Translations under genes and position numbers: made by a program
The notes under the pieces: generated by a model
Database searches by the model: none
What the model was told of the DNA's origin: nothing
Seen by the model: only the letters and a program-made list of their open reading frames with translations
Shown here: positions 1 through 10,559 of the stretch, one piece after another
Numbering within the stretch: position 1 is the stretch's first letter
Layout of the letters: each line of letters opens with the position of its first letter
From: Aphanomyces cochlioides
Taxonomy: Eukaryota; Oomycota; Saprolegniomycetes; Saprolegniales; Verrucalvaceae
Length of the DNA: 64,000 nt
Direction: 5' to 3'
Assembly (NCBI GenBank): GCA_019828595.1
Contig: JAHQRK010000002.1
Location: 3,100,001-3,164,000, forward strand

Positions 1-1287
1 GTCACGGTGGTGCCGGTGGCGATGTCATTATTCGTGTCGACCCTCGCTTACAGAACTTGTACAAACCAACCCATCACTTCAATGGTGAAGACGGCTGGAA
101 CGGCATGCGTACGTCAACTTTAGCCACTCAGCACATCTTAATGCTCTTTTTGTAGCCAACGACCGCGCCGGTCGACGCGGCAAAAATGTCATCGTGACTG
201 TTCCACCAGGCACGATCGTCAAGCAAGTTGAGCGGGTAGTTCTGGTTCTTGAATGAGTAGGTGCTCACAAAATGCTTAGGTGGAACGATGGAACGACGAA
301 CTGGAAGACTTTGAAATCGTTGATCGTCTAGAACCGATCGTGGACTTGGACAAGCCAGATGCAACGTTCTTGGCAGCTAAAGGCGGCAAGCCAGGTCTAG
401 GAAGCCGCATTCTCACTGGCAAGACAACAAAGTACGGCGGCCTTCGCAAGACCATGGTAGGCTCTGTTGATATTGACGGCACAGCGTGACTTGTCTTATA
501 GCCTGAAGGACGCAGCTTGGGTGTTCCAGGAACATCGGACTACTTGGAACTCGAGCTCAAGACCATCGCCGATGTCGGTCTCGTGGGCTATCCAAACGCA
601 GGCAAATCCACGTTGCTGCGAACGTTGTCCAAGGCAACGCCTGAAGTGGCTCCATATCCCTTCACGACGCTCCACCCTAACGTTGGCATCGTGGAATTCC
701 CAGTAAGCTCATCCTTTGCTACATTGTTTCTCACGACAATCGCCATCGACAGGATACCTTTCGATACAGCGTGGCCGACTTGCCAGGGTTGATCGAAGGT
801 GCCCATCGCAACGTTGGTCTTGGCCACTCGTTTTTACGACATATTGAACGCACCAAGGCATGCTAGCCATCTACGTCATTCCATGGCTAATCATCTCGTA
901 GATTCTGCTATACGTCCTTGACACTGCGGGAACGGAAGGCCGTGATCCCGTCGACGACTTCTACCACTTGCAAAACGAACTTGAATTGTACGCGCCAAAC
1001 ATTACGTCGCGACCGTCGTTGATTGCCGCCAACAAGATGGACGCTCCTGGTACTCAACTTCTGCTTGTGTATTTGTTACTGAATGTATGACAACATAGGC
1101 GCCGATGTCAACCTTGGGCGGCTCAAGAAAGCAACGCAGCTACCGCTTGTACCATTGAGGTAAGACGGCTCGCATTTCATTCTGGAATCTTGATTGATGT
1201 CGTAGCGCACTGCACAAGGTCGACATTAAAATTCTTGCGTCGTCCATTCGATGGATGATTGAAAACTACAAAGCAATCGAGGAATAG
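1..1287 (+). CDS. obg: Obg-family GTPase, 3' part (5' end outside window)
   Basis: This is a ribosome-assembly GTPase of the Obg/CgtA family. With no plastid expected in this kind of organism, a mitochondrial (GTPBP5/MTG2-like) role is the likely one (inference). The window opens inside the Gly-rich Obg fold (HGGAGGDV). Next come the P-loop GYPNAGKST, a switch I-like FTTLHPNVG, the switch II motif DLPGLIEGA and NKMD. I read eight exons: 1-108, 156-235, 280-456, 502-702, 753-857, 902-1049, 1099-1159 and 1206-1287. The exon phases are mutually consistent and the last exon ends in TAG. The intron at 858-901 begins with GC rather than GT; no GT donor is available there, and the joined protein (HIERTK then ILLYVLD) matches the family. 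The start codon and any targeting peptide lie upstream of the window. Confidence 0.93.
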
Positions 1288-1623
1288 ACCCGTATTTTAA
1301 CACACAACGAGAGATCTCCACTACCAATCTCTCTCACTTGCTCATCATTCTTGCTGCTAAAGTCAGTAGTTGCCTCATTCCATCCCTCTGGTGTACATCA
1401 ATAGACTTCGTAGACTTCAGGATGTACTGCTCCACCTACCAGATGGATAAAACAGACAACGAAGGATGATCCATCTCGATCCCTCTCGAGTTGGATGTCA
1501 ATCATACGTGGCTTCGTGTGTGGTGCGGTGCCAACGTCCTCGGACATCTATATCACTGGACGAAAGTATGGATCGAATGGCATTGGATGCTCACCACATG
1601 GCAAAGGACAGTCATTTTGAAAG
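1288..1623. other. intergenic, no gene seen
   Basis: This 336-base gap lies between the Obg stop and the first LtrA-like start. Both neighbours point right, so it must hold the 3' end of the first transcript and the promoter of the second. I see no RNA gene, repeat or convincing reading frame. Confidence 0.6.
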
Positions 1624-2940
1624 ATGCTGCGATCTGTGTGGAGCCAGCCATCGCTGAGTGCTGACTGGAGTGGGGACTATGAAGAGAAGTCTGCCGAGTG
1701 GTTTGAGCTCTTCCTTGACTTGCTCATGGTGACTGCATGTTCCAGCGTCGCGGAGACCCTCAAGGAAGACTTGACATTGCATGGCTTGATCTACTTTGTC
1801 TTCCTCACGTCTGCGTACACAGTGAGCTGGACACTCTACACGGGCTTTCATACCCGGTTCAACGAGAAGTCGCTCCTCCATTACTTGTTCCTCTACGTTT
1901 GGCTTGTGGGACTTGGTGGCATGGTGCTCGCTGGTGAACCTGGCGTCACCTTCACGATTGGACTTATCCTCATTCGAGCTGCTCAGTTAATGATGTACTC
2001 TGCCGTCTATTTTCACCTGTGCCGAGCACGACCTCAAGCTTTCATCGATATCGTATTCATTAGCGTCAACCTTGGCATCCTCTTCATCTCGCTGCTGTTG
2101 CCCAGTTCATGGACGATTCCATGCTACGTTGTCGTTCTCCTTCTCGAGGCGTTTGGTCGACTCATCTTTGCCGAGAGACAGTGGTTCTTGAAGCCTGGCC
2201 ACAGCCTTCCAGCCAACATTGACCACATGGACGAGCGGTATGGCTGCCTTGTCATGGTGGTCTTGGGCGAATCTGTCGTGAGTATCATCATCAACTTTCA
2301 CGACCCAGCATTGCTCACGCTCCGCGTTTTCTTCATGATGCACTTGGCCCTGCTTGTGATCTTCTCCATGGCTTTGTTCTACTTTACGATTCAACCACCG
2401 CGGGAATTTCATGCCATGCGGCGGTCCCGATACACTGGTATTGCGTTTGCATGGATGCATCTCCCTCTCTTTCCATCGTTGCTTGCTATCGGCGTCAGTC
2501 TCAAGCTCGTGACGGCCGCCGTGCTTGCTGATAAGCCATTGCTGGCTAGTCATACGTGGTGGCTCTTCAGCTCGATAGCTGCGTCCATGGCAATCATGGT
2601 CATCATTCGACTGCTTCATTTTGGTGGTCGTCATCCTTCACCGTTCGATCCAATTCATATCAAGCGGATCAAATATGTCTGGTGGGCGGTCATCTGCGCG
2701 TCGCCATTGTTTCCTTTGATTTGCGCTGCGTCCTTGGTCTCAGCTTCGGGGGATTCCATTGATCCCATCCATGCCCTTGTCGTGGCCACCGCATTCAACG
2801 TCGCGTGGATCCTGGCAGAGTCAGCGATGATGCACCAACTTTTAAAGCTCGGTTATGGCCACTTGTCGGTTGAAGAGCCAAAAGAATCGTCGCAACCAAA
2901 GGAAACGTCGCATCTTCTCGCTCCCCAGTCTCAAGAGTAG
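1624..2940 (+). CDS. LtrA-family multi-pass membrane protein, copy 1
   Basis: This is an intronless 438-residue polytopic membrane protein of the low-temperature-requirement A (LtrA) family. The name comes from Listeria; the molecular activity is not established. The N-terminal signature is EEKSAEWFELFLDLLMV, the typical LtrA acidic/aromatic entry into the first helix. Many hydrophobic helices follow, with charged loops such as DHMDERYGCLVMVVLGESV, again characteristic of the family. The last 25 residues are hydrophilic (EEPKESSQPKETS) and probably cytosolic. The start at 1624 is supported by residue-by-residue alignment with the neighbouring paralogue, whose matching Met aligns exactly. The two copies are tandem and share the motif PSLSAD[WR]SG[DE]YEEKSAEWFE. 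Confidence 0.85.
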   Translation: MLRSVWSQPSLSADWSGDYEEKSAEWFELFLDLLMVTACSSVAETLKEDLTLHGLIYFVFLTSAYTVSWTLYTGFHTRFNEKSLLHYLFLYVWLVGLGGMVLAGEPGVTFTIGLILIRAAQLMMYSAVYFHLCRARPQAFIDIVFISVNLGILFISLLLPSSWTIPCYVVVLLLEAFGRLIFAERQWFLKPGHSLPANIDHMDERYGCLVMVVLGESVVSIIINFHDPALLTLRVFFMMHLALLVIFSMALFYFTIQPPREFHAMRRSRYTGIAFAWMHLPLFPSLLAIGVSLKLVTAAVLADKPLLASHTWWLFSSIAASMAIMVIIRLLHFGGRHPSPFDPIHIKRIKYVWWAVICASPLFPLICAASLVSASGDSIDPIHALVVATAFNVAWILAESAMMHQLLKLGYGHLSVEEPKESSQPKETSHLLAPQSQE

Positions 2941-3261
2941 TCGATTGTTTGTGTCCCAAAATGCATTTCGCTTTGTTTCCCTGTCCCCCTTGCGTCCAAC
3001 ATGTTATAGTCTCCTCACTTCCACTGCTGTTTGACGGCTCTCGTCGTCAATATTGTCATTCGCCCTCATTCAATCATCATGGCCATGGAATTCCTTCGGC
3101 TTGATTTGACGGTCAGGCTGTCAGCATTGTCGTGGCTGACAGAAGCCCCCCACAGCAAACTCCAGCGCTTCTATCAACTTTGATGAAAGCTATCGAAGTG
3201 TTCTGCGAAGGTTTTTCATCATTTGTCGATCCCTTTCCCACATTTGAGGCTCGCTATCAAG

Positions 3262-4563
3262 ATGATGCGCACGTTTATGAGTCATCCCTCGCTGAGTGCC
3301 GACAGGAGCGGCGAGTACGAGGAAAAATCCGCCGAGTGGTTTGAGCTTTTCCTCGACTTGATCATGGTCGCGGCATGTTCAAGCATCTCTGAAAAACTCC
3401 GAGACGACCTGTCGTTCCAAGGCTTTTTGTATTTTTCGCTCCTCGCCACGCTCTTCACCATGACATGGATGCTCTACACGAGCTTCCACGCACGATTCAA
3501 TGAGAAATCTCTGCTCCATTACCTCTTCCTCTACATTTGGCTCGTTGGTCTTGGCGGCATGGTCCTTGCTGGAAAGCCTGGCCCAACGTTCACGTTTGGC
3601 CTCCTCCTCGTTCGCATCGCGCAATTGTTTATGCGTGCAACGATGTACATCATGCTCCCTCGAACCCGCCACAAGATTTGCGTCCACATCTTGGTCGGCC
3701 TCGTCAGCGTTGCTACCTTGTACTTGTCGCTCTACTTGCCATCGTCGTGGACAATCACGTGTTACTTGATCGCCATCGTCGTTGAAGCAGTCGGTCCACT
3801 TGCGATTCCGCCGTGGGTGCGATGGTACAGAGCGACGTACTTTGAACGGATTCCCATGAACATTGATCACTACAAAGAGCGCATGGGCAGCCTCGTCATG
3901 TTAACGCTAGGCGAAGCCATCCTGAGCGCGATCATTGATTTCAAAGACCCAAGTCTATTGACTGTCCGCTATTTCATCATGATGCAGCTCGCTCTCCTCG
4001 TACTCTTTTCGATGGCGATGTTTTACTTTGCGATGCAGCCATCGAGGGAGTTTCACGCCCTGCGCCGATCTCTTGCGCTCGGCACTGCCTTCACCTACCT
4101 TCATATTGTGCTCTTCCCAGCACTGCTAGCCATGGGTGTGAGCCTCAAGTTTATCACCAACTCCGTATTGAAGAATGCGTCGCTGGATTCAAATCATGTT
4201 GCTTGGCTCTTTGGGTCGATTTCAGCGTCGATGTTCATCATGCTCCTGATCCGTCTGACTCACTTTGGAGGGCGAAGACCCGCCCCATCGGACCCGGATC
4301 ATATGAAGCGCATTACGAACGCCAATGTTTGGTGGACCCTCGTCGGGTTTGCGCCCTTGGTTCCGATTGTCTGTGCGTGGTTGCTACACAAATATTCAGG
4401 CGACTCGATCAACCCGATCACTGCACTCGTCCTTGCTGCTGGTTTCAACTTGGTCTTTACAATTGTTGAAACACTTATCATGAGTCTACTCGTGGACAGC
4501 GAACCTCGAGTAAGTGAAAACGAAAGCGCCAGTCTACTCGACGAAATACCCGACTACTCATGA
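3262..4563 (+). CDS. LtrA-family multi-pass membrane protein, copy 2
   Basis: This is the tandem paralogue of the preceding gene. An upstream in-frame ATG exists at 3223, but the ATG at 3262 (MMRTFMSHPSLSA) aligns exactly with the first residues of copy 1 (MLRSVWSQPSLSA), so 3262 is preferred, giving 433 residues. It has the same acidic/aromatic signature (EYEEKSAEWFELFLDLIMV), the same loop motif (NIDHYKERMGSLVMLTLGEA) and similar helix spacing. The tails differ: this one ends in SENESASLLDEIPDYS, an acidic sequence with dileucine-type and tyrosine motifs that could sort it to a different membrane (inference). The 321-base gap 2941-3261 between the copies shows nothing else. Confidence 0.83.
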   Translation: MMRTFMSHPSLSADRSGEYEEKSAEWFELFLDLIMVAACSSISEKLRDDLSFQGFLYFSLLATLFTMTWMLYTSFHARFNEKSLLHYLFLYIWLVGLGGMVLAGKPGPTFTFGLLLVRIAQLFMRATMYIMLPRTRHKICVHILVGLVSVATLYLSLYLPSSWTITCYLIAIVVEAVGPLAIPPWVRWYRATYFERIPMNIDHYKERMGSLVMLTLGEAILSAIIDFKDPSLLTVRYFIMMQLALLVLFSMAMFYFAMQPSREFHALRRSLALGTAFTYLHIVLFPALLAMGVSLKFITNSVLKNASLDSNHVAWLFGSISASMFIMLLIRLTHFGGRRPAPSDPDHMKRITNANVWWTLVGFAPLVPIVCAWLLHKYSGDSINPITALVLAAGFNLVFTIVETLIMSLLVDSEPRVSENESASLLDEIPDYS

Positions 4564-4915
4564 AGATCCTCTCGATGATAGTCTTGATATGGGGCAGATA
4601 ATGCATCCAAATCAACAGCGATAACCACCATGACACTAATGATGGCATATGAATTCCGTGTTGATGATGCCCTTGGTCACTTCTCTGCTCACTGCCATGT
4701 GCTCCGACAACAGATCTACTACGGAGAGGAGTGCAAGCTTATAAAGTTCGCACCAGCAGTGACGAGAAAAACATGGCCGAGCTCTCCATCTTCATAAAAG
4801 GTTTCCATCAGACTTTGGGATGAACTCCCAAGAGCGAGCCAAAGTGCAGTGGAGACAGCTGAGAAGTGTGAAATAATAGTGGCATGGTATCAACCAATCT
4901 GAATTTGAGTGGTGG
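4564..4915. other. intergenic, no gene seen
   Basis: These 352 bases lie between LtrA copy 2 and the methyltransferase-like gene, both on the plus strand. No convincing frame, repeat or RNA gene was found. Confidence 0.6.
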
Positions 4916-5881
4916 ATGATGTCGGTCGGCAACTTGACCAACTTGGGTCTGGTCGACACGACAGCCAAGGCGTCCGTCCTGATCGTTGGAGATGGCAACT
5001 TCTCCTACACGTGTGCCTTCGTACGGCATATCGTTGCTCAAGATGACACGGTGCTCCAGCGTATTCACATCGTCGCGACGTCGTTGGACACATACGACGA
5101 GCTTGTCTCCATGTATCCTGGAGCTGCAGTGCATGTACAAGAGCTCGAGTCACACAACGTGCGTGTCCTGCATGGCGTCAACGCGACAAAGCTTGAAATG
5201 CACAAGGACGCTATTCAAGTCGAGCGCGTTGACCGGATTGTATTCAACTTTCCTCACTATGCCGAAGGCGGCAACAAGCGCAACAAGATCAACAAACACA
5301 GACAGCTCATTAGCCAGTTTTTCCAAAGCGCCAAGTCAGTTCTAGCTCACGATGGTCAAGTTTGGGTCACGCTCTGTGCTGGTCAAGGCGGCACGCCCGA
5401 AGAAACGATCGTCCGTCCTGTTGGCGACACTTGGCAAGTCGCTCAATGCGCCGCCTCTGCTGGGCTCATCCTCATGCATGTACATGCTGCTCCCACCGAT
5501 GCACTCTCCAAACTCGGATACAACAGTGTTGGCCATCGGCTGCAGGAAAAAGCATTTCGAACCCAAGAATGCCTCACGCATGTTTTCTGCCTGGAAGCGC
5601 TTGGACTGGAGGCATACCATGCGCTCTCATGGTCACGGGACATTAGCTTTTGGATAGACGATCAATTCATGGAAGACAAGCTCATGGACGTGCTCGAGTC
5701 GGTGTATGGACCCAACGTGACCATCAAATTCGACAAGATCGACGAATACACGAGCGACGACGGACGACACGCACGCGGCTATCGACTCCAACTATCGTCC
5801 AAGACCATGGCTCTCTCCAAGGAATACGTGAACGCCAAGACTGATGAAGTTGTCGACGTCTTGGATAACCACGCGTGGTAA
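4916..5881 (+). CDS. DUF2431 (BMT5-like) rRNA methyltransferase domain fused to FDX-ACB domain, copy 1
   Basis: This intronless protein of 321 residues has an N-terminal DUF2431 Rossmann-type methyltransferase domain. The SAM-binding motif is VGDGNFSYT at residues 24-32, followed by ATSLDTYDEL and FNFPHYAEGGNKRNKINKHR. Yeast Bmt5, which methylates uridine N3 in 25S rRNA, has this domain. The last roughly 85 residues begin WSRDISFWI and contain KIDEYTSDDGRHARGYRLQL. They match the ferredoxin-fold anticodon-binding (FDX-ACB) domain found at the end of phenylalanyl-tRNA synthetases and in vertebrate FDXACB1, which has the same two-domain order. The role is therefore probably RNA uridine methylation, with the exact target unknown. 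A diverged paralogue lies at 45974-47095. The start is one of two consecutive ATGs. Confidence 0.85.
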   Translation: MMSVGNLTNLGLVDTTAKASVLIVGDGNFSYTCAFVRHIVAQDDTVLQRIHIVATSLDTYDELVSMYPGAAVHVQELESHNVRVLHGVNATKLEMHKDAIQVERVDRIVFNFPHYAEGGNKRNKINKHRQLISQFFQSAKSVLAHDGQVWVTLCAGQGGTPEETIVRPVGDTWQVAQCAASAGLILMHVHAAPTDALSKLGYNSVGHRLQEKAFRTQECLTHVFCLEALGLEAYHALSWSRDISFWIDDQFMEDKLMDVLESVYGPNVTIKFDKIDEYTSDDGRHARGYRLQLSSKTMALSKEYVNAKTDEVVDVLDNHAW

Positions 5882-6083
5882 TCAAAACGTCGTCGGCAGT
5901 TCCGTGTTGCGACAATCGAGACAGGAGAACCCAGATGTGAAACAACAAACTTCACCATGGGAGGAGCTTGCAAGCTCGTGATCGACAGACGGTAGCAGTG
6001 TCTTGGAGAGACGGAGACCGTAGGGGAGACCAAAACACGATGACGACAGCTCACCTGTCCACATTCACGTTCTTTCATCGTCG

Positions 6084-6934
6084 ATGCGGACGACATGCTT
6101 GCGCTGCTTCATCATGCTCAGTTATGTCCTCGGTCTAATTGCCGCACGACAGGCTTTACAGGTTCCTCCGCAGGTGGCTGTGCCCAGTATGACCCCGACT
6201 GAAGATCCTCATCATGCCATCCCGACAACAACTTCTGAGCTGCTGCTACAAAGGGAGACAAGATCCACTTGCTACGGCGAAGATCGTGGCCAGCCATGCC
6301 GAGAAAGACAAGCAGATCTCCGACTTTCTCCCATGCGCCGCTAAACACAATTGAGGCAGAAAAGAGTCATGGTACACGAAACTTGGCTTCAGCAACACCA
6401 GTGGCAACTCGCGTCGCAACCCCAGCAGTAACGACAGCAACAGCACCAGCAACAACACTAGGAACTACCCAAGCAACTAACTCAGGTGGACTCGATGCCA
6501 AAATCTTTGGGGCAACTGCGACTACATTTCAACACTTGGCTGTGTTTGCACTTGCTGTCAAATCTGTCAGAACTCTGAAAGCGATTGTGCTTGCCGTGGC
6601 TTGTATCTGGGTCGTGGTGCTCCTCTTGCTCGTAGTCTGGATGTGTCGAAGGAAGAAACAATATCCCGAGACCAATCTTGACTTGGTTGAATACACCGAA
6701 GTGTTTCCATGGCTATTCACGTCGCGCAAAGCTCCACCTGGTAGACTGCATCAAACGTCGGTTCAGCGCAACAACAGCATCGTCTCCTTGGTTGGTCTCT
6801 CGACGTCGCGATTACTCGCGTCGCTTCCACGCCATGCCGACAATTACCACTCGACGAGAGAGACGGAAGAGACCCATCTTCGCTCCTTTGCTCGAAAGAT
6901 AGTGATGTATCCCAAGCGATTGAATCGTCGGTAG
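6084..6934 (+). CDS. small type I membrane protein with Thr/Ala-rich ectodomain (member 1 of 4)
   Basis: Exon 1 (6084-6186) encodes a signal peptide (LRCFIMLSYVLGLIAA). It joins across a 53-nt intron at 6187-6239 (donor GTATGA, acceptor TCTGAG) to exon 2 at 6240-6934, giving 265 residues in one frame; the splice is predicted. The ectodomain is rich in Thr, Ala and Val (TPVATRVATPAVTTATAPATT), so O-glycosylation is likely. One transmembrane helix (IVLAVACIWVVVLLLLVVWM) is followed by a basic stop-transfer CRRKK and a tail of about 90 residues with VGLSTSRLLASL. The next gene has the same layout and the related tail VSYAGLSTARLL, so the two are probably tandem duplicates. No enzymatic domain is visible. 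A surface receptor or adhesin role is inference. Confidence 0.62.
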
Positions 6935-7136
6935 CAGAGATTTTATCATACTTTCATCGCGGATTCCCAAAGTGCACTGTGACTTTGAAGACGCCGTCTA
7001 CGACTGCAATGTGACACAGACAAGTGCAACTTCAATGCCTCGACTTTGACTATGCCAAACATGTATGTACGCAGAGACGTTGGCGTTCATGTTGAGCTCA
7101 TATCGCCATTTTAGGAACGAGCGACGCGAGCTAACC

Positions 7137-8015
7137 ATGATGCTCAACCTCCGAGTTGTAGCTTTGCTCCTCCTCGTCTTGGCCAGCGGCTCCAATGGCT
7201 ATGGCCGTCGACTATTCAGGAGCGAGGAAATCGAGACGTTAAGTCCAGCCCCGCGTGCGTCTGGTGCATTGAATTTGTCGCCGACGACTACTGTGGCTCC
7301 AGTCGAGAGTCCTAAACCAGAGCCGGCGCCATCGACTCCTGCACCGTTGCCAAGCTTGCAAACCCCAAGCCCAGCTGTGAATGTAACAACGTCGTCGCCC
7401 TTACCGGTGGTGTCTGCACCTCCTCAGCCTACCATGACAGCCACAGTGACCCAATTGCCAAACACTTCTCTTCCTCCTACGCTCTCTTCGGCCATCGTGC
7501 TGGTGTTCAACTTGACAAATGCGTCGGCCACGATGGTCGTTACATCGAATCCGAGCATACAAGCGACCGTCCCGATGCATGATGCGACCAGCACGGCTGT
7601 GCCTCAAGCCCGACAGAGCCAAACAATTAGCGCCCCACAGATTGCTGGCATCGCTCTCGGTTGCTTTGCCGTTGGCTTGCTAGTCGCATATCTCGTGTAC
7701 TTCCTGTGCACACGAAGGCTCAAAGATCGCGAATGTGGTGATACCGACGTGTCGCCATGGATCGACTCCCCTTGGGATACACTTGTTACGCGAACGAAAC
7801 ATTCAAACCGAGAAGTGAGTGTGAGCTACGCTGGTCTTTCAACAGCGCGCCTGCTTCAGACGATTGGGACTGCTCAACAGAGCGAGCATTCATCGCGAGG
7901 AAGCGTTGGCATCGACTCAACACGCTATGGAGACTTGGTTCGTGCCGTGTCCATGATCAACCTGAGCGGATCCAACATCCTACGCGAAGGCTCTCATCCC
8001 GACTGCCACATTTGA
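7137..8015 (+). CDS. small type I mucin-like membrane protein (member 2 of 4)
   Basis: The predicted protein has 292 residues. The start is one of two consecutive ATGs (7137, 7140), chosen because a signal peptide follows at once (LRVVALLLLVLASGSNG); an upstream in-frame ATG at 7065 would bury it. The ectodomain of about 150 residues is rich in Pro, Thr and Ser, with N-glycosylation sequons. A single transmembrane helix (IAGIALGCFAVGLLVAYLVYFL) ends in CTRRLKDR. The tail contains DVSPWIDSPWDTLV and VSYAGLSTARLLQTIG, the latter shared with the upstream gene. No catalytic domain is seen. It is probably a cell-surface glycoprotein with an intracellular docking motif (inference). Confidence 0.7.
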   Translation: MMLNLRVVALLLLVLASGSNGYGRRLFRSEEIETLSPAPRASGALNLSPTTTVAPVESPKPEPAPSTPAPLPSLQTPSPAVNVTTSSPLPVVSAPPQPTMTATVTQLPNTSLPPTLSSAIVLVFNLTNASATMVVTSNPSIQATVPMHDATSTAVPQARQSQTISAPQIAGIALGCFAVGLLVAYLVYFLCTRRLKDRECGDTDVSPWIDSPWDTLVTRTKHSNREVSVSYAGLSTARLLQTIGTAQQSEHSSRGSVGIDSTRYGDLVRAVSMINLSGSNILREGSHPDCHI

Positions 8016-9973
8016 GTGACGTAGAAAAAGTTTTAGATTCATGCCTCAATTCAATGTGATTTTGACCAGGATGGATGGCGCTATGGAGCACTTCGCTACA
8101 AAAGGGCTTTGTCGCGTTGATCGGAGGATTTCCACCGAAAATGAGGATGAAGGCAATGGCCGGTCGTGACAGTCTTCCAGACAGAACAGCTTACATCAGT
8201 GCGTACTATGGTCTTTTCACCATTCAGGACACCATCTCTACGACCGTCGCACGAAAATTTGATCCAGAATAAGCCAACGAAGAAGGGAAGCCGCCCCCAG
8301 AGCCTGTTGAGAAAATATCATCAAGGACACCACTCTATCGAACTGATTCGTAGCTGTCGTCGCGTTTGAGGGCGAGTGGCTGCGTCGTGAACTGCCACCG
8401 AGATACTGGCAAATCTTGCCCCGTTCTGTCTTTGTACAGGATCTTGGAATTTTAGATTGCTGTCGATCATGTGCACATCGTGTTTGACGTCGGTCGCCTT
8501 ATTCCTTGTGATCAAATCTGAAGCACCAGTCGGTGGATAGATCTGGTTTTTGTAGCTCCCATGTTCGCCCTCGTTTGTAGTGGAGACAATTTGGCCCTCC
8601 TACACCCTCAGTCGTGCTTTAGCCCCGCTTGGCTTACTCGAACCATCAGAGTTTTGAGCCAATGTGTCGGTGGAATGAGCCCCCCCCACTATAGCTCGGA
8701 AAGATGAGTTCAACGACTAAGTTTGGGTGCCAGCCATATCAACAATTCAACTCCTCTCTTTGTGTTGGCTCTTCACGATAAATCTCGATACGATTGTCGA
8801 GCGCCCTGTTATCAGCTTTCCTGTCAAGATCTCGTCGACGACTCGTGATATGGCTGTACGCGTTGAGGCTTGAGCACAAGTTTGAGACGGTCAAGTCTAT
8901 CTGTAGAAGAGGGCGAATTTTCAGATACCTGGAGGCAATGTCGAGTGGAATAAGGTCCCAATGTAACCCAAGTATGCATCACGGTACCCTTCTCTGTTAT
9001 AGCTCCGATGGCTCATGCTAGCTCCGTCTTCCACAGCTTGAAGATTTGCGTATAGCTCTGTCCAAGGACGTCATTGAAAGTGTGCGTCTATGTCACTGAT
9101 AGGCGTCATTGAAGTGTGGGTTTGACGCGATTTCAACTTTAAAAGTTGACTTATCCTGCGCTACAAAACGGGATCTTGTTGAAGTCCATTTTCCACATAT
9201 GCTTTCCAAGATCTCCTCACAAAAGATCAGTCTGCATACGAGAAAGGCCTTGTTGGATCGTGCTTGAAAGTATACTTGACTTCACTTCGCCGACAAGTTG
9301 ACAAGACAGCGTCGCTCTCAAATTTTCTCGGCTTAGGTGCTGACGCCGTGTTAGATGGTGCTTTCAACCTTGTTGATCGAGGATCAAAAGATACAAAGTG
9401 TAACAATCTAATCTCTTCCTTGCGCGAATACAGCGCTTCCTCTTTTTTACGCTCGTGGTTGGTCGAGCCGTCGGCGTTCCACAAAACATGTTGGAAAAAG
9501 TGCAACGCTCTCGACCGACCACGCTTGCATGCCAAGACACACGTGGACACCGTGCGGACCGCTGTGAGATACTTTATCTCTTTGGTGCAGGTCCAACAAC
9601 TCGGCGTACCCAAGGGAATGTCAAAGTTAGCTTTATCCTGGCTGGCAATGTCTGAGCCTGAGTACGAGCCATCGTTTAGTTAGACGCTGGGTTCAAACGA
9701 ATGGTCTTGAATTTCAGTCGAAATAAGGCGGTGGGTGGTGAAAACGATCATCTTTCTGGAACTAGAATGTGGGGGTTCTGTTGTAACGCCTTACAACTTA
9801 CTGCAAGTCGTGGATATGGATGAATATCATCAAAACTCCGACCAGTTATTCTTTCATTATGATACATTTTGTCCAATCAACTTCGTCATATGTCTAGTAC
9901 ACCAATGAGAATTTGAATGATAACACTATTTGCCCAATAGAACTTATTAGGGTTAGGTAAGTAGGGTGAGTTG
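8016..9973. other. gene-poor stretch, no supported gene
   Basis: About 2 kb with only short overlapping frames. A frame at 9264-9683 (about 139 codons, non-ATG opening) overlaps open frames on both strands and shows no recognisable domain, so I do not call it. An 11-base telomere-like TTAGGGTTAGG lies at 9947-9957, just before the inverted-repeat element. AT content rises sharply from about 9.9 kb. Confidence 0.5.
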
Positions 9974-10559
9974 GGAGATGCGGGAAATCAACAATTTAAA
10001 AAAATACGTCTTTATTTTTAAAAAAAATATTGCTCAAAACTTTTTTTAAATTACATGATTGTTGGTGTATACAACATTTACAAAAGTTTCTTTAAGTTCC
10101 AAAATCTCTGACTTGTCGCTTAAAAAACTAACCAAAGACATTTCCCATTGCGATTACTTTTCGTTGAAACTTATTGCTATAAGTACAGTCTACAGCTGAG
10201 AACAATGAAATCCAGGATTGAAATGGTTTGAATATGGTTTTTTTTAATGTAAAGTTAAAATAAACTTCTAAAAACTCCGACTTTGACGTTGAAAAAACCA
10301 AACAAGACATGACAAAAGTTGATGTTTCTCGACTGATATCCTCATGAAGTATTCCTAAGCACCTTGTCCTAAAATATCAAACTTTGAATCGTTTGGGAAG
10401 TGAGGGTTTTTTTAGGTCGTTTTGCAAGTTTCTTTTTAGATTATATAATCCTAAAAGAATCCTCTAAAAGAATCTCGAAGAAACTTTTTTTAAATTTTGG
10501 GAATATTTTTTTAAAATTATTGACAGTTTTTATTAAAAGTCGTGATTTCCCGCATCTCC
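9974..10559. mobile_element. AT-rich element bounded by 17-bp terminal inverted repeats (MITE-like)
   Basis: A perfect 17-base inverted pair, GGAGATGCGGGAAATCA at 9974-9990 and its reverse complement at 10543-10559, encloses 586 bases of strongly AT-rich, non-coding DNA. Both ends continue inward with related A/T-rich blocks (TTTTAAAAAAATATT-like). Both outer flanks carry the trinucleotide TTG (9971-9973 and 10560-10562), which could be a 3-bp target duplication, though three bases can match by chance. Within it, two imperfect copies of a CTCYGACTT...AAAAAACCAAACAAGACAT-like block lie near 10100 and 10270. This fits a non-autonomous foldback or MITE-type DNA transposon; no transposase is present. 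Confidence 0.5.

Noticed and set aside
3223..3261. Upstream start for LtrA copy 2
   Set aside because: The alignment with copy 1 begins exactly at 3262; the extra 13 residues have no counterpart.
9264..9683. Possible 139-codon protein on plus, overlapping a 128-codon frame on minus
   Set aside because: Neither frame starts well or shows a domain, and the two contradict each other. It could be decayed coding DNA.
9947..9957. TTAGGGTTAGG as an interstitial telomere
   Set aside because: It is only 11 bases, less than two full repeats, and can arise by chance in AT-rich DNA.
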